Notes under the pieces: model-generated
The model's database searches: none
Seen by the model: only the letters and a program-made list of their open reading frames with translations
What the model was told of the DNA's origin: nothing
Part shown: positions 51,283-61,785 of the stretch, one piece after another
How the letters are laid out: every line of letters begins with the position of its first letter
Numbering within the stretch: position 1 is the first letter of the stretch
Made by a program: the position numbers and the translations under genes
NCBI GenBank assembly: GCA_016699635.1
Contig: CP064983.1
Span: 2,294,001-2,358,000 of the forward strand
Length of the DNA stretch: 64,000 bases
Reading direction: 5' to 3'
DNA from: Bacteroidota bacterium
GTDB taxonomy: Bacteria > Bacteroidota > Bacteroidia > AKYH767-A > OLB10

Positions 51283-52178
51283 GCACGTGGATGATGTTGC
51301 ATAATTTCCTGACGAAGATAATCTCTGTCAAGGTGTGTGTAAATTTCTGTTGTGGTAATACTTTCATGACCGAGCATTTCCTGCACAGCACGTAAATCGG
51401 CACCACCTTCAATAAGGTGTGTAGCAAAACTATGTCTGAAAGTATGTGGGCTTATTTTTTTCTTGAGTTGAATTTTAATTGCTAATTGTTTGATGATGGT
51501 AAACACCATAACGCGTGTTAGCTGAGCACCTCTCCTGTTTAGAAAAAGAATATCATCATTGCCTGTCTTGATTTTAAGTTGTCTTCTGATAGACTCTTCA
51601 TAAATATTGATATGTTTAATTGCAGAAGTGCCAATAGGAACCAACCGTTCTTTATTTCCTTTACCTGTGATTTTTAAAAATCCAATGTCGAAAAATGAAT
51701 TAGATTTTTTTAGGGAAATAAGTTCACTGACACGTAATCCCGAACTATAAAGAGTTTCTAACATGGCGCTATTGCGCTGACCTTCTGCTGTACTTAAATC
51801 AATAGCATTTAGCATGGTGTCAATTTCTTCAATAGTTAAAAATTCAGGAAGTTTTCTGCCAAGGTTAGGTGGTTATAAGAATATTGTCGGGTCGTCAGCA
51901 ATAATATTTTCGAGTAAGAGATATTTATAGAATGCTTTAATACCTGAAATAATTCTTGCCTGTGAACGAGCGCTAAGATTCCGTTCATTTATCCACTGAA
52001 TAAATTGTTGTAAGAGGTCTAATGTGAGCTTTTCAGCATTTTTTTCCGGGTGTTTTTCCTGAAGAAATTCATAAAGCAGTTCCACATCATGCATATAGGC
52101 TTCATTAGAATTGGCAGATAATGATTTCTCCAATTTAATGTATGCTGAAAAGCCATTAATGTATGCCACTTTACTCAT
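51279..52178 (-). CDS. xerD: tyrosine recombinase XerD-like, in-frame TAA
   Basis: The N-terminal SAM-like core-binding domain (YINGFSAYIKLEKSLSANSNEAYMHDVELL) and the C-terminal catalytic domain are in the same frame, separated only by TAA at 51873-51875; a GAA there would give the usual LLEPPNLGRKLPEFLTIEEI. Catalytic residues are present: Arg in YSSGLRVSEL, HTFRHSFATHL, and Tyr in TEIYTHLDRDYL. It resolves chromosome dimers at dif with XerC. The stop is probably a substitution error, although a recent mutation cannot be excluded. Confidence 0.85.
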
Positions 52179-52295
52179 TGTGCTAAAATAGCTAACCGAA
52201 ACTTAACTCAAGAGTTTGGTTTGGTGTAATTAAGTATAAAAAATCAACTATTGCATGTTTATTGATTTTAACTAAGAATCAAGGATAATAAACCG

Positions 52296-52303
52296 TATTT
52301 TTG
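52296..52303 (+). promoter_or_regulatory. -7 box (TATTTTTG) of rnpB
   Basis: TATTTTTG ends six bases before the expected 5' end of the RNase P RNA, so it fixes the distance from this box to the transcription start in this genome at about five or six bases. No -33 TTTG at the usual spacing. Confidence 0.6.
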
Positions 52304-52308
52304 CATCG

Positions 52309-52692
52309 GCAAGCCGCTCTATCGCTCTTAACTCGTTTAAGAGAGGAAAGTCCGGGCAACAAAGAGTATCCTGCCTCCTGTTAAAGGAGGGTGTAGTTTT
52401 AGTGATGAAGCTATAACAGAAAGTGCCACAGAGAAAATAATTCCACCGGCAATGTATTGCATGGTGGTAAAGGTGAAAACGTGAGGTAAGAGCTTACGGG
52501 CATATTCAGTAATGAAAATGCAAGGTAAACCTCAGGAGTTGAAAGGCAAAATAAATCACGAACAGGCAATGGCTCGTTGCCGTTTGTTCAGCAATGAACA
52601 TCTTCGTGAAGGGTATGCCGCAAACAGACAAATGATAGGGGATTTGAATGCTGAAAAGTATTCAGATAACAGAATCCGGCTTACAGGCTTGC
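52309..52692 (+). ncRNA. rnpB: RNase P RNA, bacterial type A
   Basis: Conserved blocks are in order: GAGGAAAGTCCGGGC (52343-52357), ACAGAAAGTGCCACAGAGA (near 52417-52435), AGGTAAGAGCTTACGG (near 52484-52499) and AGAATCCGGCTTACAGGC (near 52671-52688). The 5' GCAAGCC pairs with the 3' GGCTTGC to close helix P1. The RNA removes 5' leaders from tRNA precursors. A T-tract directly follows (52693-52704) and probably ends transcription. The 87-codon open frame inside it is not a gene. Confidence 0.95.
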
Positions 52693-52737
52693 TTTTTATT
52701 TTTTCTGCTGCATTGCTTTTTAATAATTTAGCAGCCA

Positions 52738-54759
52738 ATGAAAAAGAAGCTCCTTTACATCAGCAATCAGCATGAGATAGTTCTTAAATTTATTATCTTT
52801 TGTCTTACAGCATTTTTGATAATAAAAATGTTGCCACATCAGGTAAGGTATAAGTTTGATTATTCTATATCTAAACCCTGGACAGAGAAAGATCTGATTG
52901 CACCGTTTGATTTTGCCGTTCTGAAGAATAAAGATTCGCTGAATGCAGAGAAGAGAATTTTACTTCTCAATGCAACACTGTTTTTTGAACGTGATACTGC
53001 CGTTAAGGAACAGGTTTTGCAACGGGCAATAGCACGTATTGATCAAATAGATAAACATGAAGCAGAGTTATTGAAGCAGGAAATTTCAATACTTGCCAGT
53101 GAACTTTATAAGAATGGTGTAGCTGACGAAAGTGCACGTACTGTCTCCTTTGGTCAAGCTAAAATAATAAAAGGTGTTGACCTGATACCTGCTAACAATT
53201 TTATTTTTGAAGATGATGCCGTTAATGAGCTGACGCGTATTGCTAAAGAAAAACATATTGATGCTCCTGACAAGGCTATTTCTTTACTTGCCCCTTTGGT
53301 GAGTAATGATTTGACCATTGATAAAGTAATGACAGACCGTTTTAAAGATGAATTGATTGGTACGGTTTCTGAAACGCGCGGAATGGTTAAAAAGGGCGAT
53401 TTAATTATTGCCAAAGGTGAAGTTGTGACACGCGAAAAATATCAGGAGTTGGAATCTCTGAAATCAATTACTGAAGAATATGCTCGTCCCAATAAACATG
53501 TACTTATCGGTCAAGTAATATTGGTTGTATTGTGTCTTTCTTTATTGATGATATTTCTTGCGCAAAGAAGAAAAGATATTTTTCAGTCAAACAGAAGGCT
53601 AAGTATTATTTTATTAATGGTAGTTTTTGATGTATTTATATACACATGGTCGTTGAAAGTTGAAGCTGTGAGTTTATATATTGTTCCTCTCTGTATTATG
53701 CCAATTGTGTTACGTACATTTTTTGATACACGACTTGCATTGTTTGGTTATATCATCACAATTTTAATATTAGGATCAATTGCATCAAACGGTTTTGATT
53801 TTGTGTTTACACAAATCTGTGCCGGTATGATAACTATTTTCAGTATAAAAGATATGCGCAACCGCTCTCATGTTTTCTGGGCAGTGTTGTTTGTTTATAT
53901 CGGTTATTTTATTTGTTATACCAGCCTCGAAATTATTCATGCCGGAAATATGGTTAAAGTAAATTGGGAGAATTCTTTCTGGTTGCTTGCTAACGTGTTG
54001 TTAACACTTTTTGCTTATCCATTAATATATTTCCTTGAGCGTATTTTTAAAGTGACTTCTGATATTTCTTTGATAGAACTTGCAGACAGTAACAATCCAT
54101 TGTTACATGAGTTGAGTATAAAAGCTCCCGGAACATTTCAGCATTCACTGCAGGTTGCTAATCTTGCTGAATCTGCAATGTTTAAAATCGGTGGCAATGC
54201 ATTGTTGGTCAGAGTAGGTGCATTGTATCATGACATTGGTAAAATGGATATGCCGCTTTATTTTATCGAGAATCAGGTTACGCAAGTAAATCCACACGAT
54301 GAATTGTCTTTTGATGAAAGTGCGGGTATCATCATCAGCCATGTGATTAAAGGAATAGAAAAAGCCAGAAAGTATAATCTTCCCGATCTGGTTATTGACT
54401 TTATAAGAACACATCACGGAACCTCACGTGTACAGTATTTTTATGAGTCGTATCTTAAAAATTATCCTGACAAGATTATTGATGAAAATGCATTTCATTA
54501 TCCCGGCCCAAAACCTTTCAGCAGAGAGACTGCCGTATTGATGATGGCGGATTCTGTTGAAGCTGCATCACGAAGTCTTAAGAAGCATGATTCCGAAAGT
54601 ATCAATAAGTTGGTAGAAGATATTATAGATAACCAAATTGCACACGGACAATTTTCTAACTGTAATATTACTTTCAGAGATATTACTGAGTTGAAAAAAT
54701 TATTCAAGAAAATGCTTGGAAGTATCTATCATGTACGTGTTGAATATACGGTAGCATGA
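52738..54759 (+). CDS. 7TM-HD domain phosphodiesterase, PgpH family
   Basis: The 673-residue protein has an N-terminal membrane helix, a large extracytoplasmic domain (about 45-265, 7TM-HD extracellular type), seven membrane helices and a cytoplasmic HD domain. The metal ligands are seen in GTFQHSLQVANLAE, the central HD in GALYHDIGKMDMP (about residue 495), and IRTHHGTSRVQYFY. PgpH-type proteins hydrolyse c-di-AMP in other phyla; the same activity is inferred here. It begins 45 bases after rnpB. Intact. Confidence 0.88.
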   Translation: MKKKLLYISNQHEIVLKFIIFCLTAFLIIKMLPHQVRYKFDYSISKPWTEKDLIAPFDFAVLKNKDSLNAEKRILLLNATLFFERDTAVKEQVLQRAIARIDQIDKHEAELLKQEISILASELYKNGVADESARTVSFGQAKIIKGVDLIPANNFIFEDDAVNELTRIAKEKHIDAPDKAISLLAPLVSNDLTIDKVMTDRFKDELIGTVSETRGMVKKGDLIIAKGEVVTREKYQELESLKSITEEYARPNKHVLIGQVILVVLCLSLLMIFLAQRRKDIFQSNRRLSIILLMVVFDVFIYTWSLKVEAVSLYIVPLCIMPIVLRTFFDTRLALFGYIITILILGSIASNGFDFVFTQICAGMITIFSIKDMRNRSHVFWAVLFVYIGYFICYTSLEIIHAGNMVKVNWENSFWLLANVLLTLFAYPLIYFLERIFKVTSDISLIELADSNNPLLHELSIKAPGTFQHSLQVANLAESAMFKIGGNALLVRVGALYHDIGKMDMPLYFIENQVTQVNPHDELSFDESAGIIISHVIKGIEKARKYNLPDLVIDFIRTHHGTSRVQYFYESYLKNYPDKIIDENAFHYPGPKPFSRETAVLMMADSVEAASRSLKKHDSESINKLVEDIIDNQIAHGQFSNCNITFRDITELKKLFKKMLGSIYHVRVEYTVA

Positions 54760-54766
54760 TAAAATG

Positions 54767-55947
54767 TCAAGATTTATTTTTTTCGCTTAAGGCTGACAAG
54801 CTCAAAATTGTAAAGAAAATACATGAGCCCGGAAAAAGTATCAGCCACCAGGCATCAATATTTTCTTTTGCCTGAGCCATCAGTCCACCTAAAGTAACGG
54901 TTCCGGGATTTACGCCTAATCCAATAAATGATAATCCTGACTCACTCAAAATAACGGCTGCCATTCCATATAAGAATACAGGTTTTACAACAGGAATTAA
55001 ATTGGGGATTAAATGCCTCAAAGCAATTTGTCTGAATGAAAATCCGGTAACAATAGCAGCATCAACAAAGCCTTCACTACGAAGTCGCTGTACTTCTGCC
55101 CTGATCATGCGTGATGGTTCAACCCAAAGCACCGATCCGAAAATTATGATTAATGTGATGATAGATGGTTGAAACAATGATGAGAGTGCAATGATGATAA
55201 TAAGTTGTGGTACGGCTACCATGACTTGTGTCAGCAATGAAATCCAAAAATCAGGATTGAGATGGATATGATTTGTTGCTTTGATTTTTCTTTTATTAGA
55301 TAACTTCCAAAATAATATTAAAGCAATTGTTAAAAGCAGAAATAGAATAAAGGAAGGTGATAAGTCTATTAAATTGATTAAGCTAAATTGCTGAAACAGG
55401 TTGTGCCATTCCATTGAGAATGTGTAAAAGCCATAAAACCAGACCAGAAACAGAAATATTATTAGTGAAACAAATTTTATTCTATTTAAATAAATTCCAG
55501 AGTCAGCAAAATATCCTGAACAGATACCTGCAATCAATGAAATTACAATACTAAAAATCATTGAAAACAAGGCAATAATTAAACTGTGTCGTAAACCAAA
55601 AACAATTCCTGCAGCAACGTCAGCACCAATTGCATCTGTACCTAACCAATGATGAAACCGCAGAGGTAATTCTATTTGTTGTCCTGTATTGTTTGTATAA
55701 TAACTTTTTGAAACGGACTTAATAACGCTATATCATTTTGTCTTGGCTGACCGGGTGAGTAGGGTATAGGGCGCAGAATTTGATTATTGCCTTTGCTCTC
55801 AATTCCGAATGATAAATCATAGTCAGAAGTTAGATTGTCATTTCCAAAAAATGGTTTTTCATTAGCAATAAATGGAGCAAACAATGCAAGGAGTACAACT
55901 GTCAGCAGCCAAAGTTTTGCTAAACGAAATTTCAACTTCCTCCTCAT
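54767..55947 (-). CDS. peptide ABC transporter permease, DppC/OppC type, one frameshift
   Basis: The N-terminal piece (MRRKLKFRLAKLWLLTVVLLALFAPFIANEKP) joins the rest when one A is added to the minus-strand run at 55705-55709, giving NNTGQQIELPLRFHHWLGTDAIGADV, the usual DppC motif for the first periplasmic loop. The permease signature is SEGFVDAAIVTGFSFRQIALRHLIPNLIPVV. Compared with standard DppC there is an extra stretch of about 75 residues with two hydrophobic segments (about residues 165-240) before the core. Its ATG overlaps the dppB-like stop. Confidence 0.82.
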
Positions 55948-57364
55948 GGCTGAACAGTTTTAGTTCGTGGGTCAACATAATGCTGAATCCATTCATTAAG
56001 CAGATAAAGTAAAATTGTAATTAGTCCTGTAATTAAAATAACAGCAGAAATGAAAGGATAGTTTCTTGTCGTAGTAGCATGAATCAGTTCAAGTCCCATA
56101 CCCGGAATAGAAAACAATGATTCAATAATTACCGAACCGCCAATAACTGCTGGAAACATATTTGCAAGCAAGGCTACAAATGGCGATATGATATTTGGAA
56201 AAATGTGTTTGATAACAACTTCTTTTTTTGTTAGCCCTTTTGCTTGCGCCATTAAGGCATAAGGTTTTTTAAATTCAGCTGAAATTAGGCTGGCAGATGT
56301 ACGTTGAACAAATGCCCACAGGGAATAGGTGTAGCAAATTAGCGGAAGGATAAGATAGGGAAGGGTGCCGATAAATTTTTCTGAAAAACTTGCGCTTGAA
56401 GAATATCCTCCAATAGGCATAACTCCTGAAGATGGAAATATTTGTAAGAAATCAGGATTAGAGAAAAAATATAGTAAGGCTGTTCCTGCAAAATAGACCG
56501 GTAGAGAATAAAAAAGTACGGTAATCATATTGATAATGCGGCTGGCAATTTTGTTTTTTGTATATGCCAACCATATTGAAATTAAAAGGCCGGAAATAAA
56601 TGCTATGATAATTGCCAGAACAGTCAGAAGCAATGACCAGAATATTTTTTCTTTCAGTAATGAGCCAATGCTTCTTCCGGTATAGAGTGATTGACCTAAG
56701 TTTAAATGTATGATGCCACTATTCTTGTCTGTTCCAAAAAACCAGTCATGAAAACGATTTTGTGCATTAAGTTGAACTGCAGGAACCCATTTTTTCCATG
56801 ATGATTTTTTAGTTTGCATTGCATTATAGGAATGCAAAATAGAATTAGCGAGTGAATTAAGTTTAAGTATAGTTGCATAATTGTTGAAAGAATCAAGAAT
56901 ACTGTCATTCTTGCTCAGTTTTACTTGAGTTTCTATCTGAAATAAACTATTTGCTGCATTAGAAGCAGTTTGCCTGATTGCAGTATCAGTTGCTGAAGCG
57001 AATGATGTTGTAATTGCTGTTCTTGCAGCATTAATTTTCTTGTAAAAAATAAATACTTCACTACCACAACCAAAATTTCGCAACAAATGATTGTAGCTTT
57101 TTTGTTGTTTCTCTGAAGGAAGATATTGTTGCCATCCATATTCAGCTAAGGATATTACAGAAAAATAAAATAAAGGCTTGTCATAGCCTAGACGTTGTGC
57201 AAGTAATGTTTTCTGGTGCTCATAATTAGTTGAAGTAATACTTGTTTTTTCTTCTCGTATGAGAATGTAATCCAATGCATCACCGGGCAAATAAACAGAT
57301 AGCATAAACGATGAAACCAACAGTACAGAAAAAATAAAAAGTATTTGAAAATGATATGCCGCAT
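55944..57364 (-). CDS. peptide ABC transporter permease, DppB/OppB type, with a large periplasmic insertion
   Basis: The in-frame ATG at 57320 misses most of helix 1. One extra base in the A-run 57329-57334 (plus strand) joins an ATG at 57364 (MRHIIFKYFLFF...), which lies 21 bases after the preceding gene. After PGDALDYIL comes a helical region of about 150 residues (LLRNFGCGSE to FHDWFFGTDKN) not found in ordinary DppB; then the normal core with LNLGQSLYTGRSIGSLLKEK and the signature AKGLTKKEVVIKHIFPNIISPF. About 473 residues instead of the usual 310-340. No ATPase gene is adjacent. Confidence 0.82.
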
Positions 57365-57385
57365 CTTCCTTAGTCTGAATTTTAT

Positions 57386-59230
57386 TTATCCTGTTGCAGA
57401 AGTTTTGTTAACCGGTGAAAGTAATCGAAAAGTATTGATGAGTAATCCGGGTTTTTCAAAATAAAGATTTACATTTCCGAATCGTTTGTGCACTGCAATT
57501 CTGCGTTGTGAATTAAAAAGAAAAATATACGCCATATCATCAACCACTATTTTCTGAAAACGCTTGTCCAAAGCAGTCCGCAAAGAATCATCAATGGTAA
57601 ATTTTATTGAATCAATCAATGCATCTGAAGCACTGTTGCCAAATCCTGAATAGTTGTCACCATTTTCGCGCCAGCTTGACGAATGCCATAGCTGCGTAAA
57701 ATCATCAGGAGAAACATTTGTTGTCCACACACTCATAAGCATATCGAAATCATGTGTTCGCGCTTTCTCTAAAAACACAGGTACTTCAAGAGGAACAATA
57801 TTCATCACTATACCTGCTTTTTTTAATTCAGCAACAAGCATTAAAGAAAGATCGTTCCAATCGGGAATGCCGGCATAGATGTTCATGTCAAATTTAAAAT
57901 CTTCTTTTATGCCATCAATCATTTTGTCAAGTACACCATCGTTGTCACTATCTTTCCAACCGGCATCGGCAAGGAGTTTAGTGGCTTCATTGTAGTTTTG
58001 TAAAATGGGTGTAAGCGATTCATTGAAATTGTATTTATGACTGCACACCGGTCCTGCCTGTCTTTTGTATTCGCCTTTATACAATGCCCTGTTTATTTGT
58101 TCATAGGGAAAAAGCATTGCCATAGCTTTTCTTACTTGTAAATTATCAAATAACTTTTTATGCTTCTTTCCATCTGGCTTCATATTAAAAGCGGCAAATG
58201 AATAGTTGAATGTACTTGTAAACTGAGCATTGTAATTATGGTTGAATAAAGTATCCTCACGCAATTTGAGTAATGATTTTGTTGCAAGTGTTGTGCTGGC
58301 ATCAAATTGCTGCTTTTTAAATTCAAGAACATTCACATTTGGGTCGCTGCTGATTTTGAAAATTATTTTTGCGACAGAAGAATGTTCTGATGAATCCTTG
58401 GAATGATCTGTCCAATGATTGTTTTTCTTCTCCAATGTTAGAAACTGACCATGTTCCCATGCAGTAACTTTATATGGCCCTAACCCATTTAGTTTTTTCA
58501 GGTCAAAACCTGTTGCTTCGGAATTAAATTCTTCAAACCATTTTTTAACATCTGCCGGTGCATTGGCTCGAAAATCTTCGGTAGCTAAAGTTGTCAGGGA
58601 GTATTTTGCAAGAATATTTTTTGGATCGTGAAATGATTGTTGCATAATAATAATGTCACCCCAGATGGCAACGTCCTGCAGATAGGGTTTTGCAATTTTT
58701 ATGCTGAAGGCAAGCGAATCATTTACATCAGGAATAAAGTCAAGCATATTTTCTAGGTAAGGCTTGAAAAAATCATTCTGTGTAAGTGCACTTTTGTAAA
58801 CTTTCAAAGTAAAAAGAATATCATTGGCAGTAAGGTGTTCACCATTGTCCCATTGAACATCATTTCTTAAATGGAAGTTATATGAACTTTTGTTGGCATC
58901 ATAAACAGGTAGTTTACTAAGCAGATTGGGTTTTAAAGAATTTGTTTTAAAATCTGTTCCAATCAGTACACCTTGCGTATAAAGCATAACTTCACTACGC
59001 ATCAGGGTTTTACCATTTGTTGGGTGCAGATTGTCGGGCTCCTGAAGTACCTGATACACGACTTTATTTTCTGTACTCCAAGCCGGATCCCATGCTTTTG
59101 CATCTGGAATAGCAATGAATCCTGAAGTGCTGTTTGTCTCAGCCACAGTGTAATTCTGCGGCTTGTGGTCTGTGCAAGAGACCATTAAAATCAAAAATGC
59201 GAATAAAATGTTGATACCGACAACTCTCAT
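57386..59230 (-). CDS. ABC transporter substrate-binding lipoprotein, family 5 (peptide/oligopeptide)
   Basis: The 614-residue protein has a lipobox (LMVSC, Cys19) and the SBP family 5 features: YNFHLRNDVQWDNGEHLTANDILFTLKVY near residue 120 and LQVRKAMAMLFPYEQINRALYKGEY near 365. It is the periplasmic receptor for the two permeases that follow. Intact, and the first gene of the operon. A TAATATTG (one mismatch to the -7 box) lies five bases before its ATG. Confidence 0.9.
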   Translation of the reverse strand: MRVVGINILFAFLILMVSCTDHKPQNYTVAETNSTSGFIAIPDAKAWDPAWSTENKVVYQVLQEPDNLHPTNGKTLMRSEVMLYTQGVLIGTDFKTNSLKPNLLSKLPVYDANKSSYNFHLRNDVQWDNGEHLTANDILFTLKVYKSALTQNDFFKPYLENMLDFIPDVNDSLAFSIKIAKPYLQDVAIWGDIIIMQQSFHDPKNILAKYSLTTLATEDFRANAPADVKKWFEEFNSEATGFDLKKLNGLGPYKVTAWEHGQFLTLEKKNNHWTDHSKDSSEHSSVAKIIFKISSDPNVNVLEFKKQQFDASTTLATKSLLKLREDTLFNHNYNAQFTSTFNYSFAAFNMKPDGKKHKKLFDNLQVRKAMAMLFPYEQINRALYKGEYKRQAGPVCSHKYNFNESLTPILQNYNEATKLLADAGWKDSDNDGVLDKMIDGIKEDFKFDMNIYAGIPDWNDLSLMLVAELKKAGIVMNIVPLEVPVFLEKARTHDFDMLMSVWTTNVSPDDFTQLWHSSSWRENGDNYSGFGNSASDALIDSIKFTIDDSLRTALDKRFQKIVVDDMAYIFLFNSQRRIAVHKRFGNVNLYFEKPGLLINTFRLLSPVNKTSATG

Positions 59231-59284
59231 AAAGGCAATATTAGCATATAAGAGGCATAAAAAAATAAAATTAAAGCATATAGT

Positions 59285-59314
59285 TTTGTTTGCATATACT
59301 TTTTTTTACCTTTG
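59285..59314 (+). promoter_or_regulatory. promoter of the tRNA-Ser/Pro/Arg cluster
   Basis: TTTG at 59285-59288, an 18-base spacer and TACCTTTG at 59307-59314 closely match the Bacteroidetes promoter. Transcription would start near 59320, ten bases before tRNA-Ser. Confidence 0.7.
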
Positions 59315-59329
59315 CCGCCCATCTGAAAA

Positions 59330-59418
59330 GGTGAGGTGCCTGAGAGGTAGAAAGGAACAGTTTGCTAAACTGTCGTACGGGGCAACCTGTACCGTGGGTT
59401 CGAATCCCACCCTCACCG
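59330..59418 (+). tRNA. tRNA-Ser(GCT)
   Basis: Acceptor stem GGTGAGG/CCTCACC, anticodon loop TTGCTAA (anticodon GCT), long class II variable arm (TACGGGGCAACCTGTA) and T-arm GTGGGTTCGAATCCCAC. CCA is not encoded. Confidence 0.95.
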
Positions 59419-59509
59419 CAAAAGTTTTGCGAAAATCAGGTGTAAGGTGAAGAAAATGTTTCTTCGCATGAAAGTTGTTCTTTGAGTCGTAACCGAATTT
59501 AAAAATTTT

Positions 59510-59584
59510 CGGGATGTAGCGTAGTCCGGTTATCGCGCCTGCTTTGGGAGCAGGAGGTCGCAGGTTCGAATCCTGCCACCCCGA
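59510..59584 (+). tRNA. tRNA-Pro(TGG)
   Basis: Acceptor stem CGGGATG/CACCCCG with one A-C mismatch, anticodon loop TTTGGGA (anticodon TGG), T-arm GCAGGTTCGAATCCTGC. The A-C mismatch could be a sequence error or natural. CCA is not encoded. Confidence 0.93.
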
Positions 59585-59641
59585 CAAAAAAAGAGAGTCT
59601 AAAGCGGTTGCCGCTTTAGACTTTTATGTTTACGGCTGTTT

Positions 59642-59715
59642 GGTCCCGTAGCTCAGCTGGATAGAGCAACTGCCTTCTAAGCAGTAGGTCATTGGTTCGA
59701 ATCCAATCGGGATCA
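59642..59715 (+). tRNA. tRNA-Arg(TCT)
   Basis: Acceptor stem GGTCCCG/CGGGATC with one G-T pair, D-arm GCTC-GAGC, anticodon loop CTTCTAA (anticodon TCT), T-arm ATTGGTTCGAATCCAAT. CCA is not encoded. Confidence 0.94.
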
Positions 59716-59745
59716 CAACTTTTCTTAGTCATCCCGAATCAAATT

Positions 59746-60780
59746 TTACCGAAAACAAAATCCTCCGGGGATGATTCCTGCTTTAAACTGATCTATCAAA
59801 TTTCCTGAAGCAGAATAACGATAAATACTTCCACGTTGCAAATAGTCTATTGCATCCGATACATAAATTTCACCATTCGAAGCATCAACACTCAAAGTGT
59901 AAAATAATTTTCCGTTTCCATTGATGAATGGTGTTGAAGGTAATGTAGTGTCGCTGATGCTCATTTGCCATACATGGCGATCAAGAAAATAAAGAGTGTC
60001 ATTTTGCTGATTCATACACATACGCCAGGGGGCATGGTTGCCGGTAAAAACAAAACTTTTAATAACCTGATTATTTAACGGATTCATCTGTATCAATGCA
60101 GATGGTTTTTGTTTTAACGAATCACCACTGCACAGCACCCATAATATGCCGTTTTTATCTTCACAGATAGAATTGGGCGAATAAGCTAAAGTTATGCTAT
60201 CCGTCAGCATGTCTGTCATCGCATTGATGACATAAACCTTATCAGTGAAGAGTGATGAAACAAAAACTTTTCCATAAACCATTTTCATTTGTTCTGTGCC
60301 TGCAACTGCAGGAATATAACCTGATATGGTGTTGGTAGAAAGATTTACAATGGTCAGTCTGTTGTCGTATAAATCCGATACATAAGCTTTGCTGTTGCTG
60401 ACAGGAATAAAATAACGTGGTGAATTAAAACCTGAAATAGTTGCTTCAATTTTAAAAGTTGCAGCATTAACTACCATCACTTTAGAAGAATTGTTGACTA
60501 CAATGTAAAACTTATTATTAAAGTAAGTCATACTCTGGCAAACATCACCTAAAGGAACTTGATTTACCTGCTTGTAATAGTCTTCAATAATATTTTTTGA
60601 TTCTTTATCATACAGGCTGATTGCTGCATTTCCAAACTGAAAATTTCCTTCATTGGTAATATACACCACTCCATTATTGTTTGAAGTAATTAAAGGTTGT
60701 ATTATTGTCTCAGGCTTGTCTTTTTTACAGGAAAAAATAAGAAAGCAAACAAGAAATATAAATACAGATTGCTTAATCAT
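59746..60780 (-). CDS. beta-propeller surface lipoprotein, YncE/BtuG-like
   Basis: About 344 residues from the ATG at 60780 (MIKQSVFIFLVCFLIFSCKKDKP), with a lipobox (LIFSCKK). The body is a seven-bladed propeller pattern: repeats such as FNNKFYIVVNNSSKVMVVNAATFKIEA and VYGKVFVSSLFTDKVYVINAMTD. It is the last gene of a run with a TonB-dependent receptor and a DUF4465 protein, as in Bacteroides, where the propeller lipoprotein BtuG captures vitamin B12 for BtuB. A corrinoid-binding role is therefore inferred. It overlaps the upstream gene slightly. Confidence 0.78.
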   Translation of the reverse strand: MIKQSVFIFLVCFLIFSCKKDKPETIIQPLITSNNNGVVYITNEGNFQFGNAAISLYDKESKNIIEDYYKQVNQVPLGDVCQSMTYFNNKFYIVVNNSSKVMVVNAATFKIEATISGFNSPRYFIPVSNSKAYVSDLYDNRLTIVNLSTNTISGYIPAVAGTEQMKMVYGKVFVSSLFTDKVYVINAMTDMLTDSITLAYSPNSICEDKNGILWVLCSGDSLKQKPSALIQMNPLNNQVIKSFVFTGNHAPWRMCMNQQNDTLYFLDRHVWQMSISDTTLPSTPFINGNGKLFYTLSVDASNGEIYVSDAIDYLQRGSIYRYSASGNLIDQFKAGIIPGGFCFR

Positions 60781-61785
60781 TAACAATAAGTTTAAAGGTT
60801 TCTGTATGCTCTTTAGATGATAATTTTAAAAAGTAAATTCCATTACCAATTAAAGAGTTTCTAAGATTGAAAAGATGTTCACCGGCATTGATTTTTCCAT
60901 CTAAAAACTGATAAATAGCTTTTCCTGAAATGTCATATAATGTCATACTTAGGTCTTCAGTCTTAGTAAGATTTAATTTAATCACATTGTTTTTATTAAA
61001 TGGATTGGGGTAGGAGAGATTGAACTGATTTTCTATAATCGAATTTACTGATGTTGTATTTTGATGAATGACTCCTACTGCATCAAGGTCGAATCCGGAA
61101 CTTGGAAATGGAGTAGGCCAGGGGTCATTAATTTTATTGAATTGCGAATCGTAAGTTGCATACAATTCATCAATACTTCCCACCACATCAATTACTCTAA
61201 CATGTGTGATATGATTTACGTCAAGCCCTGAAATTCCTGTCATTATATCTAAGTCGAATGGTGTTCCATAAAATGCACTGTACTTGCCTGCCAGATTATC
61301 AATTTGTGTTGCATCAATACTTCCGAAGCTTCCAACCTGCACAGTATCTTGCGTTAAAGACACTGAAGGAAAACGAAAAAGTTTACACCATCACTACTCA
61401 CTTCAACAAATGCAAGTTCCAGAAATGTTTCGCTAAAGCTGTTCTCAAATACTGCAAAATCCCATCCACTACCATTCATGATTGGATTTGCAAATGTTAA
61501 TGTAGCCATGCCGCCATCACCAAGGCTAACTACATCGAGGCCATCAGCCATACCTAATGCAGATGTGCTGTCGCCTATTGTGCAAACACCTAAACTGTGA
61601 TTAGAAATGTCCTGCCATCCTCTGACAATACTACATTGTGTTGCCCACGAAACAATAATGCTGCTGTCTTTATGAATAGCTGTTGTGCCCGGCTGACTGG
61701 CAGGTGGTGCAAACTGGCCATTACTTTCAGTTAATGAAAACAGGCAAGCCAATGCAATCAATACAGTTTTTAATGAGTCGAACAT
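60773..61785 (-). CDS. T9SS-exported cell-surface protein, one frameshift
   Basis: Two frames join into about 338 residues: a signal peptide (MFDSLKTVLIALACLFSLTES), a domain with SGWDFAVFENSFSETFLELAFVEVSSDG, and, after one extra base in the A-run 61376-61380 (plus strand), SVSLTQDTVQVGSFGSI, VGVIHQNTTS and a T9SS type A sorting domain (LSYPNPFNKNNVIKLNL). It is in one operon with the DUF4465 protein and the propeller lipoprotein, so it may help in the same uptake process. Its function is not known to me. Confidence 0.75.

Noticed and set aside
46003..51875. Stop-codon reassignment (TAG or TAA read as an amino acid)
   Set aside because: Only one internal TAG and one internal TAA were found, while TAA and TAG end other genes here (for example TAA for tuf and rnpB-linked genes, TAG for DUF2461). 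Substitution error or polymorphism is simpler.
51279..52178. Integrase marking a mobile element or genomic island
   Set aside because: The protein has XerD length and motifs and is linked to housekeeping-type genes; no att repeats, plasmid or phage genes are nearby.
52512..52775. An 87-codon open frame after 52512
   Set aside because: It lies inside the RNase P RNA, whose conserved blocks explain the sequence.
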